Of a stretch of DNA of 64,000 nt, positions 7,560 through 15,842 are shown piece after piece; the stretch's first letter is position 1; the number at the start of each line of letters is the position of its first letter. The stretch spans positions 1-64,000 of IMG/VR virus record IMGVR_UViG_3300023478_000001; one strand, written 5' to 3'. This DNA comes from a virus. A program made the position numbers and the translations under genes. The notes beneath the pieces are model-generated. The model worked only from the letters and a program-made list of their open reading frames with translations, was not told where the DNA came from and made no database searches.

Positions 7560-8111
7560 TTATATATTTTTTATTATGAATGGTGATTGTACACCACCAC
7601 TAAATTTTTCTGCTGTTTCTAATGCTCTAATTATTCTATCTTTTGCAGAATAAGTTTGCATAGAACGTGTTTTTGATGAATTGTATAATGAACCTTTAGC
7701 ATATTCTTCACCGCATCCAACTGAATCATACTCATCAACTGATTCTCCTACTTGAAAATCTGAACCTATTTTAAATAATCTTCCTTGATATCCAACTAAA
7801 AATATACCGCCTTTCTCATCGCCATCACTATATTTTTGTAAAAAACCGCCTTTACTAAAACATTTGCGTACTGCTTTAATAAAATCGGTACACATATATT
7901 CATATATGTCTTTATTACCTCGTTTTTTTACTTTTAACGAAAATTGCAATAATTCAATCATTCTAAAACTAGAAGTACAACCAATTACAAAATCGCCAGT
8001 TATAAATACTTTTGGATCTTTTCTAATAACTACATCTAACCCAGCAACTCCTGCAGAATCAGCTCCTATAATAACTTTTTCTTTATCAATAATTCCTACT
8101 ATACACGTCAT
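7560..8111 (-). CDS. Ntn hydrolase (proteasome beta-subunit-like)
   Basis: The 183-residue protein starts MTCIVGII, leaving an N-terminal Thr after Met removal, as in proteasome beta/HslV-type Ntn hydrolases. VIIGADSAGV supplies the conserved Asp-Ser and RKDPKVF the catalytic-site lysine (about residue 33), followed by GDFVIGCTSS. It could process phage or host proteins. The substrate is unknown. It starts just upstream of the clamp loader gene. Confidence 0.75.
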   Translation of the reverse strand: MTCIVGIIDKEKVIIGADSAGVAGLDVVIRKDPKVFITGDFVIGCTSSFRMIELLQFSLKVKKRGNKDIYEYMCTDFIKAVRKCFSKGGFLQKYSDGDEKGGIFLVGYQGRLFKIGSDFQVGESVDEYDSVGCGEEYAKGSLYNSSKTRSMQTYSAKDRIIRALETAEKFSGGVQSPFIIKNI

Positions 8112-8112
8112 A

Positions 8113-8355
8113 TTAATGTAATTTAGTTAAACCATCATGCCAATTTGAATATGGAATTTTTTTTAAAGATACCGATAAGTCCTTATGTTTATCCCAAAAA
8201 CTATTATAAATTGATCTATCTTTACGTTCCTCTTCAGTACTAATTTCAACTAATTCTGTAAAAATATTATATAAATCAATTTTAGTTATTTTATGTTTTA
8301 TAAAGTTATCAATAGCTGTAGAAAACTGTGTATATATTAATTCTCTATGTCCCAT
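8113..8355 (-). CDS. Hypothetical protein (80 aa)
   Basis: A small helical protein starting MGHRELIYTQFSTAI, lying between the co-chaperonin and Ntn hydrolase genes with overlap or near-overlap on both sides. No motif was recognised. Confidence 0.55.
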   Translation of the reverse strand: MGHRELIYTQFSTAIDNFIKHKITKIDLYNIFTELVEISTEEERKDRSIYNSFWDKHKDLSVSLKKIPYSNWHDGLTKLH

Positions 8356-8678
8356 TATAACGAATCTACCATTAATAAATCTTGTTCTCTAAATAAAAGA
8401 TATTCTTTATCATCAACTTTAATTTTATCGCCTATCATATCCTTTTTATATAATACCATATCACCTGGTTTTACAGTCATTGGAATTTTTATACCACTTT
8501 GAGTATATATTCCATCTCCTACCATTAATACCTTACCGAATACGGTTGTACCTCGTGTAACTGAATCAGTCAGTATAATACCACCTTTACTTTTTATTTC
8601 GCCTTTTCCAGCAAATTCTACTAGTACTCTATCGCCTAATGGTTTTAATTTTTTTCTCATATTATTTTGTTTCTTCAT
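8355..8678 (-). CDS. GroES-like co-chaperonin
   Basis: The 107-residue protein shows the GroES 10-kDa fold pattern: LKPLGDRVLVE, KSKGGIILTDS (mobile-loop region), GKVLMVGDG, VKPGDMVLYKK and DDKEYLLFREQDLL. In T4, gp31 replaces host GroES to fold the capsid protein, and this protein could serve the same role. A second start (MRKKLKPLGD, position 8660) is possible and would avoid most of the overlap with the small gene upstream. Confidence 0.9.
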   Translation of the reverse strand: MKKQNNMRKKLKPLGDRVLVEFAGKGEIKSKGGIILTDSVTRGTTVFGKVLMVGDGIYTQSGIKIPMTVKPGDMVLYKKDMIGDKIKVDDKEYLLFREQDLLMVDSL

Positions 8679-8808
8679 TATTTAATTCATTTATATATAA
8701 ACTTACACACTCACAATTTCGTTTAGTACAGCCTTCACTTGTTCCATTAGATGATGATATTACATCTCTTGTGGTGAAAACTGGTTGTTCTATTTTGATT
8801 ATTTTCAT
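8662..8808 (-). CDS. Small Cys-containing protein (48 aa)
   Basis: Frame MKIIKIEQPVFTTRDVISSS ending at 8662. A CTKRNCEC cluster (residues 33-40) might bind a metal. It overlaps the start of the GroES-like gene, so translation may be coupled. No family was recognised. Confidence 0.5.
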   Translation of the reverse strand: MKIIKIEQPVFTTRDVISSSNGTSEGCTKRNCECVSLYINELNNEETK

Positions 8809-8828
8809 ATGAAAATAATTATTAATTA

Positions 8829-9821
8829 TTAAGATTTATGGAACACATAAATTGGTTCATACTTATAGATTTTATTTTTATGTTTTACCGAGTTTTTAAT
8901 TCCTGTTTTAGATGGATCAAGTCCTATCATACGGGTCATTAACATTTTTATTTTTCCTTTGTATTCACATCCTAACTCTTTTAATATTTTTATAGAATCG
9001 CCTTCTAAATCAAAATAAGTATCTTTACCAACTTTAATTGATGCTATATTCCATAAGATATATCTATCATTTTTCAAATATTCATAGATAGTAGTCAAAG
9101 TGGGTTTCAAAAAATTATCCCGCCAATTATCATAATCAGAATATTTATCCCATGATTGTCCAGTTCCAACATCGCCATATCGCTCTCTATTAAAGTATGG
9201 TGGTGATGTAAATGCAATATCTAGTTTACCTTTGTATTTTTTAAATTTTGGATTTTTATATATTAACTCTGAACCATCAGTAAATGTTTCGAATGTATTA
9301 GATTGTGATTTTACTGAAAAGAACTTATTAAATGAATCTGAATGATTATCTATACAATTTTTATTATAAAAATCTGCAACATAATCATATCGTGATTTTT
9401 GAATTTCATCTATATAATTATCCGGATTTGGGTCTGTACCTACATAATGTACTTGTTTACGTGTACTCATCGCTCCAATTATTCTACCACCCCAACCAGC
9501 AGATGAATCATAAATTATTATTGGTTCATCCTGTTTAATATGATTTGTAAAATTTTCATATAAATATTTTGCAGTTAATGCAGGAAAGTTTACAGCAGGT
9601 TGACCACAACTTAATCTAAATACTTGCAAGATTTTTGGAAATATACCAATAGTTTTATCATACCAACGTATTAAATATAAAAATTTAATAATTTTCCCAC
9701 TCTTTAATGTTGTAGAGGGTTCAATCTCTCCCAAATTTGCAATTTGAGTACTATTTAACCATTTATTATCAACACACGTTTGTACTTGTTCTGCAGTTAA
9801 ATATATTTCCATCAAATACAT
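8829..9821 (-). CDS. DNA methyltransferase, C-terminal catalytic piece of a frameshifted gene
   Basis: SAM-dependent DNA methyltransferase with a motif I-like IYDSSAGWGGRIIGA (about residue 103) and catalytic motif IV TSPPYF, placing it among N4-cytosine/N6-adenine amino methylases. The N-terminal residues up to about EIYLTAEQVQTC overlap the previous frame. Restoring two bases (TA) in an AT repeat near 9808 would join this to 9769-10359 as one protein of about 500 residues. It may be inactivated, or expressed by frameshifting. Confidence 0.7.
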   Translation of the reverse strand: MYLMEIYLTAEQVQTCVDNKWLNSTQIANLGEIEPSTTLKSGKIIKFLYLIRWYDKTIGIFPKILQVFRLSCGQPAVNFPALTAKYLYENFTNHIKQDEPIIIYDSSAGWGGRIIGAMSTRKQVHYVGTDPNPDNYIDEIQKSRYDYVADFYNKNCIDNHSDSFNKFFSVKSQSNTFETFTDGSELIYKNPKFKKYKGKLDIAFTSPPYFNRERYGDVGTGQSWDKYSDYDNWRDNFLKPTLTTIYEYLKNDRYILWNIASIKVGKDTYFDLEGDSIKILKELGCEYKGKIKMLMTRMIGLDPSKTGIKNSVKHKNKIYKYEPIYVFHKS

Positions 9822-10359
9822 CTTTTATAAAATCAATACCATTTTGTCCATTCCAAAATTTATTTTCGGTGCGTTTTGTTACGATTGATCTTGACCAAGA
9901 ATACATTGAATCGCGTTTTACAGCTCTTTTCATAATTCTAATAAACCTATCTTCAAGAGTAGGTTCAGCAAAATAATCATAAATTGATAATCCGCCATCA
10001 GATGATTTGCCACTAGATATTTTTGTTTTTAACATAGTTGGAAAAAACTGATTTATCACGGATGCATCTTTATTAAAATTTTGAATTATTCCAAGCGATT
10101 CTGTATCATTAGTTAAATCCTTTTCCAAAAAATTGCAATCATTTCCTTTTAATTTTCTAAATGATTTTATTATACCATCTTTGTTCCTTCCAATTACAGG
10201 TGGTGTACCATACACATCCCATTGGTGAGTAACTTCATTACGTAATAGTTTGGCCCAATTCACAAATTCTGTATCAGTCATTTGTAATAATTGATGATAC
10301 GTTGTATTCGATTTAAATTCAGAAAATCTGGAACGTTCATAAAAATAGTTTTTACTCAT
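9769..10359 (-). CDS. DNA methyltransferase-associated N-terminal piece
   Basis: The 196 residues, starting MSKNYFYERSRFSEF, form the N-terminal half of the methyltransferase at 8829-9821. The natural continuation would read DVFDGNIYLTAEQV across the junction, but the frame instead ends NCRTSTNVC. The half contains no recognised catalytic motif and is probably a target-recognition or substrate-binding part. A paralogue-like, intact arrangement exists at 14441-15685. Confidence 0.6.
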   Translation of the reverse strand: MSKNYFYERSRFSEFKSNTTYHQLLQMTDTEFVNWAKLLRNEVTHQWDVYGTPPVIGRNKDGIIKSFRKLKGNDCNFLEKDLTNDTESLGIIQNFNKDASVINQFFPTMLKTKISSGKSSDGGLSIYDYFAEPTLEDRFIRIMKRAVKRDSMYSWSRSIVTKRTENKFWNGQNGIDFIKDVFDGNIFNCRTSTNVC

Positions 10360-10398
10360 TTATTATAATATTTGAAATTGATTTTCAATAAATATAAA

Positions 10399-11112
10399 TT
10401 ACGAATTTACCTCTACTAAAAAATAATCGGTTGTGTATTCGTCCACTTCAAAATGAATGTGAGCCAATCCTTGGGTTGAAATATTTAACGTTGCAGTTTT
10501 TGCTTCTTTATTTGCAACAAGAATTTCTTTTAAGTATTTTGCTGAAAATGATATTGGTTTAACTTCATCTGTGGTTTCACATTCAACATCAATAGAAATT
10601 CTATTTGAGTTAATATTTTCATACCCAATAATAATTTGATGTTTATTATTTTTAGATAAAAATGTGAAATTATCTACTTCTGCAAGTGCTCCTTTTGCTT
10701 TAATGAATTTTGTAATAAAATTTTGGTCAAGTTTTAATTTTACATCAAACTCTGGTAATTGTTTTAAATCAGGTACGGTTGGTATAACTGATAAATCAGC
10801 CAGCATATAATTAATTGAGGTTGATTCATCCTTAAATTTGGCAGAAGCTACTTTATCGTTAACTACTGATAATTCAAAATCTATATCAGCACCAAGTACT
10901 CCTAGCATTTTTATTAATTTTGTAGTATCATACACTCCGAATGTTAAATCATTTTGGTCAAATCCAGTCATATTAACTGTACCAAGTACTGATTTATCAT
11001 CTGAAATAAATGATGTATTTAAGGTATTGTTTGATGATTGCCATTTTACTGATTCTACGAGACCAGCCAAATTATACTTACTAATAAATCTGTTTAATTT
11101 TTGTTTTTCCAT
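10399..11112 (-). CDS. Sliding clamp (gp45-like)
   Basis: The 237-residue protein matches T4-type sliding clamps in length and in pattern: repeated beta-rich halves with an N-terminal FISKYNLAGLVESVKW, DTTKLIKMLGVLG, and a C-terminal ISFSAKYLKEILVANK followed by HIHFEVDEYTTDYFLVE. It forms the ring that tethers polymerase and other factors. It has its own promoter immediately upstream (11151-11181). Confidence 0.88.
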   Translation of the reverse strand: MEKQKLNRFISKYNLAGLVESVKWQSSNNTLNTSFISDDKSVLGTVNMTGFDQNDLTFGVYDTTKLIKMLGVLGADIDFELSVVNDKVASAKFKDESTSINYMLADLSVIPTVPDLKQLPEFDVKLKLDQNFITKFIKAKGALAEVDNFTFLSKNNKHQIIIGYENINSNRISIDVECETTDEVKPISFSAKYLKEILVANKEAKTATLNISTQGLAHIHFEVDEYTTDYFLVEVNS

Positions 11113-11150
11113 TTTTTGTATTTAAATTTAGTTTTTATGTATTCTTATTG

Positions 11151-11181
11151 CTAATATACGAATAATTTTTTAATTATCCTA
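11151..11181 (-). promoter_or_regulatory. Promoter of the sliding clamp, TAGGAT-N16-GTATATTAG
   Basis: TAGGAT (11181-11176) is 16 nt upstream of GTATATTAG (11159-11151), about 40 bases before the clamp start. It belongs to the TAGGAT set found at 4104, 18880, 33942 and 40738. Confidence 0.65.
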
Positions 11182-11253
11182 ATATTTTTAGTGTTTATTA
11201 TTTGTTTTTACATGTCATGGTCATGACCATACATTATAATTCTATTTAATTTA

Positions 11254-12123
11254 TTAAAAATTAAAAAATTTACTGGCAGTTTTTTGTTCATTAAGTACTA
11301 ATCCCCATTTTAATACATCATAAAAATCTTGAAGTTTTCCTAATAATTCTCTTTCAAATATTTTTTCATGATTAATATAAGTATCTATAAATTTTGTTAT
11401 TTCTGGTGGGTCTTTATATCCAGTAAATCCTACTGCATCTAATCCAAACGGATTACGTTTTAAATACACCCATTTTATTTTATCGCCGTTTTTCATTGGT
11501 GCGTATTTATATGGAGTTTTGTAATATTTTAATAAATCATTATACGCAATACCAGCTTTAACATGAGCAGGTGCACCCTTTTTAAAATCGAATAATTTTG
11601 TGCTCCCAACATTCATATATTTACTTAGTTCCTTTACTGCAGAATTTTTAGCTATATCTGTGTTTGATAACTGTATCATCGAACTTTTGAATCCTAATAT
11701 TATATCTGATATTGTACTTTGCGGTGTATCTTTTAATATTTCTATAAGTACTTTTGACATTAAATCTTGAAATGCTTTTGGAAATGATGAACGTATTACA
11801 TCTAACCCTTTAACATCAAGTTTATCAACAGGTACACCATTATTAGAAATAATCCATTGAGCATATCTTTTTTTGGCTACCCAAAATCCTGCGCGTGCAA
11901 CATATTCCTTTTTTATTTGTAATCTGTGTTGTTGTACATTTAATATTTTATCTGCAAATATATCATAAAATTTATTTAAATAATTTTGCATTTCTCCTGC
12001 AATATTATCCACTTTTTTAGCTATATTTGCAGGTGTGTCTTGTTCCCATTTAGGGTTTCGGTAGTCTAATAACGGTACTGCCGAAAAAAATACTGAATCT
12101 GTATCAATTTTCTCCCCGAAAGA
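11254..12123 (-). CDS. Family B DNA polymerase, C-terminal part (palm motif C and thumb)
   Basis: The open frame from 12123 holds polymerase motif C (IDTDSVFF, near 12105-12085), KKRYAQW (about 11877), GVPVDKLDVKGLDVIRSS and the thumb. It ends with KTASKFFNF, which resembles the C-terminal clamp-binding peptide of RB69/T4 polymerase. Just upstream is the in-frame TAA of the 42-nt insertion. The first usual start codon, GTG at 12012, would drop motif C. The fragment is expected to be joined to the upstream part by bypass, or to act as a separate subunit. Confidence 0.85.
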   Translation of the reverse strand, partial: SFGEKIDTDSVFFSAVPLLDYRNPKWEQDTPANIAKKVDNIAGEMQNYLNKFYDIFADKILNVQQHRLQIKKEYVARAGFWVAKKRYAQWIISNNGVPVDKLDVKGLDVIRSSFPKAFQDLMSKVLIEILKDTPQSTISDIILGFKSSMIQLSNTDIAKNSAVKELSKYMNVGSTKLFDFKKGAPAHVKAGIAYNDLLKYYKTPYKYAPMKNGDKIKWVYLKRNPFGLDAVGFTGYKDPPEITKFIDTYINHEKIFERELLGKLQDFYDVLKWGLVLNEQKTASKFFNF

Positions 12124-12144
12124 TTAAACTAACGGGGAGAACGC
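12103..12144 (-). other. 42-nt hairpin insertion in polymerase motif C with in-frame stop
   Basis: Between codons for YID and TDSV lie 14 extra codons that include TAA (12126-12124). The insert contains a perfect 9-bp inverted repeat, TTCTCCCCG/CGGGGAGAA (12110-12118 and 12133-12141), around a 14-nt loop. It is flanked by ATCGAT and ATTGAT. GGGGAG precedes the downstream GAT by six bases. Removing the 42 nt restores an uninterrupted catalytic motif. The geometry resembles T4 gene 60 bypass: matching take-off and landing codons, a hairpin, and an SD-like element before landing. Confidence 0.7.
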
Positions 12145-12207
12145 ATCGATATAGATATTGCTATCTACTGTAGCACCACCTATATCGAGTATTTTTTTTA
12201 TTTTCAT
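12124..12207 (-). CDS. Short ORF: split-intein C-start remnant plus polymerase residues up to YID
   Basis: The 27-codon frame begins MKIKKILDIGGATVDSN, then IYID and AFSPLV-stop. The MKIKKI opening is the usual start of a C-intein fragment in this genome, but the block F/G region ending in HN is absent, so the splice junction appears deleted. DSNIYID followed by TDSV is polymerase sequence. The ORF joins the frame of the downstream polymerase part except for the TAA. Confidence 0.5.
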   Translation of the reverse strand: MKIKKILDIGGATVDSNIYIDAFSPLV

Positions 12208-12223
12208 TTATTATATATTTTTA

Positions 12224-13957
12224 TTAATTTAAAACTAAATCATCATTTGGTTGCAATTCTTTAGCCGGTATTGTTGTTATAATTCCATTACGAGTTATAG
12301 TCATTTTAGTATTTGGACTAATTTTAATAATTTTATTATTTTCTAACTCAATCTTCATCGGAGTTCCGCCAATTTCTTCATTATATTTAAGATTACACAT
12401 ATTCGCCGTTGACTTAATAATTAGCTGTCCTGTCGTTGTAACTGCTTCAGCATTTTCTCTATCATAAAAACGAAATGCGGGGAGACCCATTGTGCCATAT
12501 AAACTATTAAGTAAAATTTTCTGTACAAGCTGTCGTTTTCCATAAAAATTATATTGTTCACTATCGCCAGATTTACCATATTTTTTCATTAAATTTTTAT
12601 ATTTTACTCGTTGATCAAACCATAATGAAAGTATACCTGGAATACAACCTACTATATCTTTTCTGTACAAAACTCCATTAGTTGATACACTATAATCTTG
12701 CTCTTTTATAAGTTTAGCTAAGTTTTCCGAAGTTATAGTATTATTATCAATAGAATATGTTTTATTAGTATTATTTAAAAATTGTTGTGAATCCCAGTTA
12801 ATAATTTTAGCAATTTTAGTTTCTGGCGAAATATTTAATGTCATAATAATAGATGGATACAATGATGTTAAATCTAAATCATATATCCAATCATGTTTAC
12901 CAACTATTGGTTCTTTTACATATGCACCAATAAATTTTCCCTTTCCCGCTTCTTTTAATGCTTTCATTTTTTCTCTTCTATCTGCAGGTTTATTAGGAGC
13001 AACTAAATTTTTACGTTTTAAATAAGTTAATAATGCACCTTCTAAATATTTAGAAGAATATACAAAATCTTCATATGGTACATGACCTGAATGACAAATT
13101 CCTCTACATAAATCAATAAATTGTAGTTTCTTTTCTAATTTTACTACAATTTCAACATCTACTGTATTATATTCGACAAATTTATTAATATCTGTTTGAA
13201 ATAAATCATCAAGGTTTCCTTCATATTCAATTTTACCTTGATTTAGTTCAAGTTTACCAACGGTATCTAATCTATAATTAGGCAATTCATTATAATTGAA
13301 TTTCTTATATAATGATAAATAATCTAAGCAACTTACCCCCGCTAAAAAGAATCTTTGGCGATACGGTGAATAAAATGATTTTCCAATCGGTGATAATCTA
13401 TTTGCGTAGTCTATTCCTAATATTCGTTTTATACGATTAAATAAGTATGGAATATCAAAATAGTCAATATTCCAACCTGTTATAATATCTGGTGCTATAT
13501 CTTCATATATTTCTAAAAATTTCAAACACATAGCTATTTCAGTTTTAAACGGTAACACTAATGCCTTTGATGTTTGTTTTGCTTGCATTTTACCGGTTTT
13601 ATCCATTACAAGTACAACATATTTATTACTAATATTATCGTGCAACCCAATAGCAGTCAGCTCGTTAGTTGATTCATTAACATTAGGTAATCCACTTTCC
13701 ATTTCTACCTCAATATCAAATGTAAATACTTTAATACCAGTTGAAATTTCATCTGAATCTGTGTAAGTATCTACGAGTACTCTTGTAGTTTCAGGTACAT
13801 CAGATTCAAAAAGATTAATGTCATCCTTTGAAAACTTATATATCTTAGTTAGTTTATCACCATAAATTGATGTGTAACTACCATTAATATTTTTTTCATA
13901 TGCGTATCGAGAGTATGGAAACGAAATATATCCGTTAGTGTCATCCCAGATATGCAT
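12224..13957 (-). CDS. Family B DNA polymerase, N-terminal part with intein-like tail
   Basis: The 577 residues cover the 3'-5' exonuclease (FTFDIEVEM, exo I; GWNIDYFDIPYL, exo II; YNTVDVEIV, exo III) and the polymerase palm motif A (DLDLTSLYPSIIM) and motif B (KILLNSLYGTMG). After GQLIIKSTANMC the sequence changes to a Hint-like block B (IKISPNTKMTITRNG), ending NDDLVLN. No block A cysteine is present, so this N-intein is defective or deleted. The frame is open about 18 codons upstream (IYKNIYYQREKNL) with no ATG, so the true N-terminus may lie there. Confidence 0.88.
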   Translation of the reverse strand: MHIWDDTNGYISFPYSRYAYEKNINGSYTSIYGDKLTKIYKFSKDDINLFESDVPETTRVLVDTYTDSDEISTGIKVFTFDIEVEMESGLPNVNESTNELTAIGLHDNISNKYVVLVMDKTGKMQAKQTSKALVLPFKTEIAMCLKFLEIYEDIAPDIITGWNIDYFDIPYLFNRIKRILGIDYANRLSPIGKSFYSPYRQRFFLAGVSCLDYLSLYKKFNYNELPNYRLDTVGKLELNQGKIEYEGNLDDLFQTDINKFVEYNTVDVEIVVKLEKKLQFIDLCRGICHSGHVPYEDFVYSSKYLEGALLTYLKRKNLVAPNKPADRREKMKALKEAGKGKFIGAYVKEPIVGKHDWIYDLDLTSLYPSIIMTLNISPETKIAKIINWDSQQFLNNTNKTYSIDNNTITSENLAKLIKEQDYSVSTNGVLYRKDIVGCIPGILSLWFDQRVKYKNLMKKYGKSGDSEQYNFYGKRQLVQKILLNSLYGTMGLPAFRFYDRENAEAVTTTGQLIIKSTANMCNLKYNEEIGGTPMKIELENNKIIKISPNTKMTITRNGIITTIPAKELQPNDDLVLN

Positions 13958-13959
13958 TA

Positions 13960-14440
13960 AATTCTTCTCCCTCTGATAATATATATTTTTATAAATAATT
14001 TCTAAATTTTAATTGTTATAACTTTTTTTCTTACACCGTTTACTACGTTGATGTACTGCTAAATGAGTTGGTGGTAAATTTTTACCGCAAATATTGCATA
14101 TTGTACGTGGTATGGGGTTTTATTAGGTTCAGATATTCGTTATTTATGAATTTAAGATTTTGGTAAACGTAACCAATCATATGAATATGAACCATCTTTA
14201 TGTTTTTGTGTAATAATAATATTCCATAATTACCTTTCTTTGGTAGTAAACATTAACTTTTCTTAAATTTGTTTATTTCTGATATTGGATATCCATCTGG
14301 AAAACAAATATATTTTGTAGCAGTTGGGCTCATGTGTGATAAATTTATTTTATCATTCTCGTTTAGTATTATCATGATTGGTTCATTTTCCGCATCATAA
14401 ACTGTATTCCTATTTTTACTTTCATAATTTTATTTATTAT
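13960..14440 (-). other. Decayed intergenic region with small gene remnants
   Basis: The 480 bases hold no intact gene. Minus-strand remnants include a zinc-finger-like frame at 14009-14119 (TICNICGKNLPPTHLAVHQR, no start codon), a short frame encoding QKHKDGSYSYDWLRLP near 14160-14230, and a frame ending PDGYPISEINKFKKS near 14260-14430 whose MKVK start is in another frame. These look like pieces of one or more small proteins or mobile endonucleases broken by indels. Confidence 0.45.
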
Positions 14441-15685
14441 TTATGGTTTCTGAAATAGCCATATAGGCTCGCAGAAAGTTTTAGTATTTTCATTTGATTC
14501 TTTAATTGTTTCTTCTGAGTAGTGTTCTGTATTTCTTGCGGTTAAAGTTCCACCAGAATTTGGACGCGATGCCATTGCCATTCCAATACATCCTTTATAT
14601 ATCATTCCGTGTTCTGTTAAGAAATCATTCATTGGATTACAAATTTCTAACCAACTTTTATCCATTGACAATTTACTATTGCTATATACATCTGCTATAT
14701 TAATTGCTATAATTCCACTTTTTTTTACAGTTGGTATTATTTTTTCTAATGTTTTATGTAAAAAATCTTTGTTCCATTTATTTATATCTTTGTATCGTAC
14801 CCAACTTTGTGTATCATCATATGAGTATCGTTCCACCGAAAAATAGGGTGGTGATGTAAATACAATATCAAAATAATTTGTATAGTTTGAATAATCAAAA
14901 TCTTCGGCTGGCGATACATAGAAATCAGTTTTCTTTTTGTTTTCAAAAAATGAAGAATTTTTTGTGTAAAATTCTTTTTGCTTTTTATAAAATGGATGAT
15001 TCTCTTTTCTCGGGTCTAATCCAACGTAATGTTCCGTACAATCCGCCGAATAAAAACCAGCTAATCTATCACCCCAGCCCATTGAAAAATCCAATATTGT
15101 TTTTGCATTATACATTTCATATAAAGCTTTAGCTACTGATGGTTTAAATTGTGCACAAATATATTTGCGTAATCCAATCATAGTTCTTAATTCAGATTTT
15201 CCAACTTTTTTTAATTTAAGAGAATATGCTGAACCCATTAATGAAGTCATAAACTTTTCATTTATCCAAGTTCGTGCAGGGCCCGGTGAAACTGAACCAT
15301 CTACACTCCATCTATTAGTTTGTTGAAAATAATTTGAAGATTTATTTCCGGTATTTAATCTACTAAAATACAGTTGCTTATCGTTATACGTATAAGGATA
15401 CCGCGATTTAGATGCTTTACGTGGAAACCACTCACCCTCTTTTAAAAGTTCGTTATATCTCACCCCTTTAAGTTTCATGTAATCTTTATACGCATCGCGT
15501 TCTGATATTTCTGCATATGGTATTTCGTAAGTCATAGCACATTTTGCCATTTGCAACTTTACATCATCCTTTTCATATGTGTTTTTAATATGCTCCCATT
15601 GTTCTTCGTTGATGAAGAAGTAGGGAGTCATATTATAAAATTGTTTAAAATAATCTGTTATATTCATTTTATTGGATGAGTTCAT
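14441..15685 (-). CDS. DNA methyltransferase (TSPPY type)
   Basis: An intact 414-residue protein with a SAM-binding motif I-like region (ILDFSMGWGDRLAGF, about residue 196), a motif with DPRKENHPF, and catalytic motif IV TSPPYFSVERY, typical of N4/N6 amino methylases. Domain order matches the frameshifted gene at 8829-10359 (N-terminal helical region, then motif I, then IV), so they are probably paralogues. The substrate base and target are not predictable. It lies next to the base-modification genes. Confidence 0.8.
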   Translation of the reverse strand: MNSSNKMNITDYFKQFYNMTPYFFINEEQWEHIKNTYEKDDVKLQMAKCAMTYEIPYAEISERDAYKDYMKLKGVRYNELLKEGEWFPRKASKSRYPYTYNDKQLYFSRLNTGNKSSNYFQQTNRWSVDGSVSPGPARTWINEKFMTSLMGSAYSLKLKKVGKSELRTMIGLRKYICAQFKPSVAKALYEMYNAKTILDFSMGWGDRLAGFYSADCTEHYVGLDPRKENHPFYKKQKEFYTKNSSFFENKKKTDFYVSPAEDFDYSNYTNYFDIVFTSPPYFSVERYSYDDTQSWVRYKDINKWNKDFLHKTLEKIIPTVKKSGIIAINIADVYSNSKLSMDKSWLEICNPMNDFLTEHGMIYKGCIGMAMASRPNSGGTLTARNTEHYSEETIKESNENTKTFCEPIWLFQKP

Positions 15686-15693
15686 TATTATCT

Positions 15694-15800
15694 TTAGTTT
15701 ATAGTATTGTTTTTATGTAATTCTATATGACAATTCTTATGTAATATCACAATGTTAACTACTTTATTTTTACCAACATTAGCATAGTGTTCAATATTTT
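15694..15800 (-). pseudogene. HNH endonuclease remnant
   Basis: A minus-strand frame reads IEHYANVGKNKVVNIVILHK followed by NCHIELHKN and a stop at 15694. The VILHKNCHIELH pattern matches the second half of HNH modules. No start codon is present and the first half is missing. It is a remnant of a mobile endonuclease beside the methyltransferase gene. Confidence 0.45.
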
Positions 15801-15842
15801 ATAATTTTAACTAATATCGACATTTATTTGATATATACAAGT

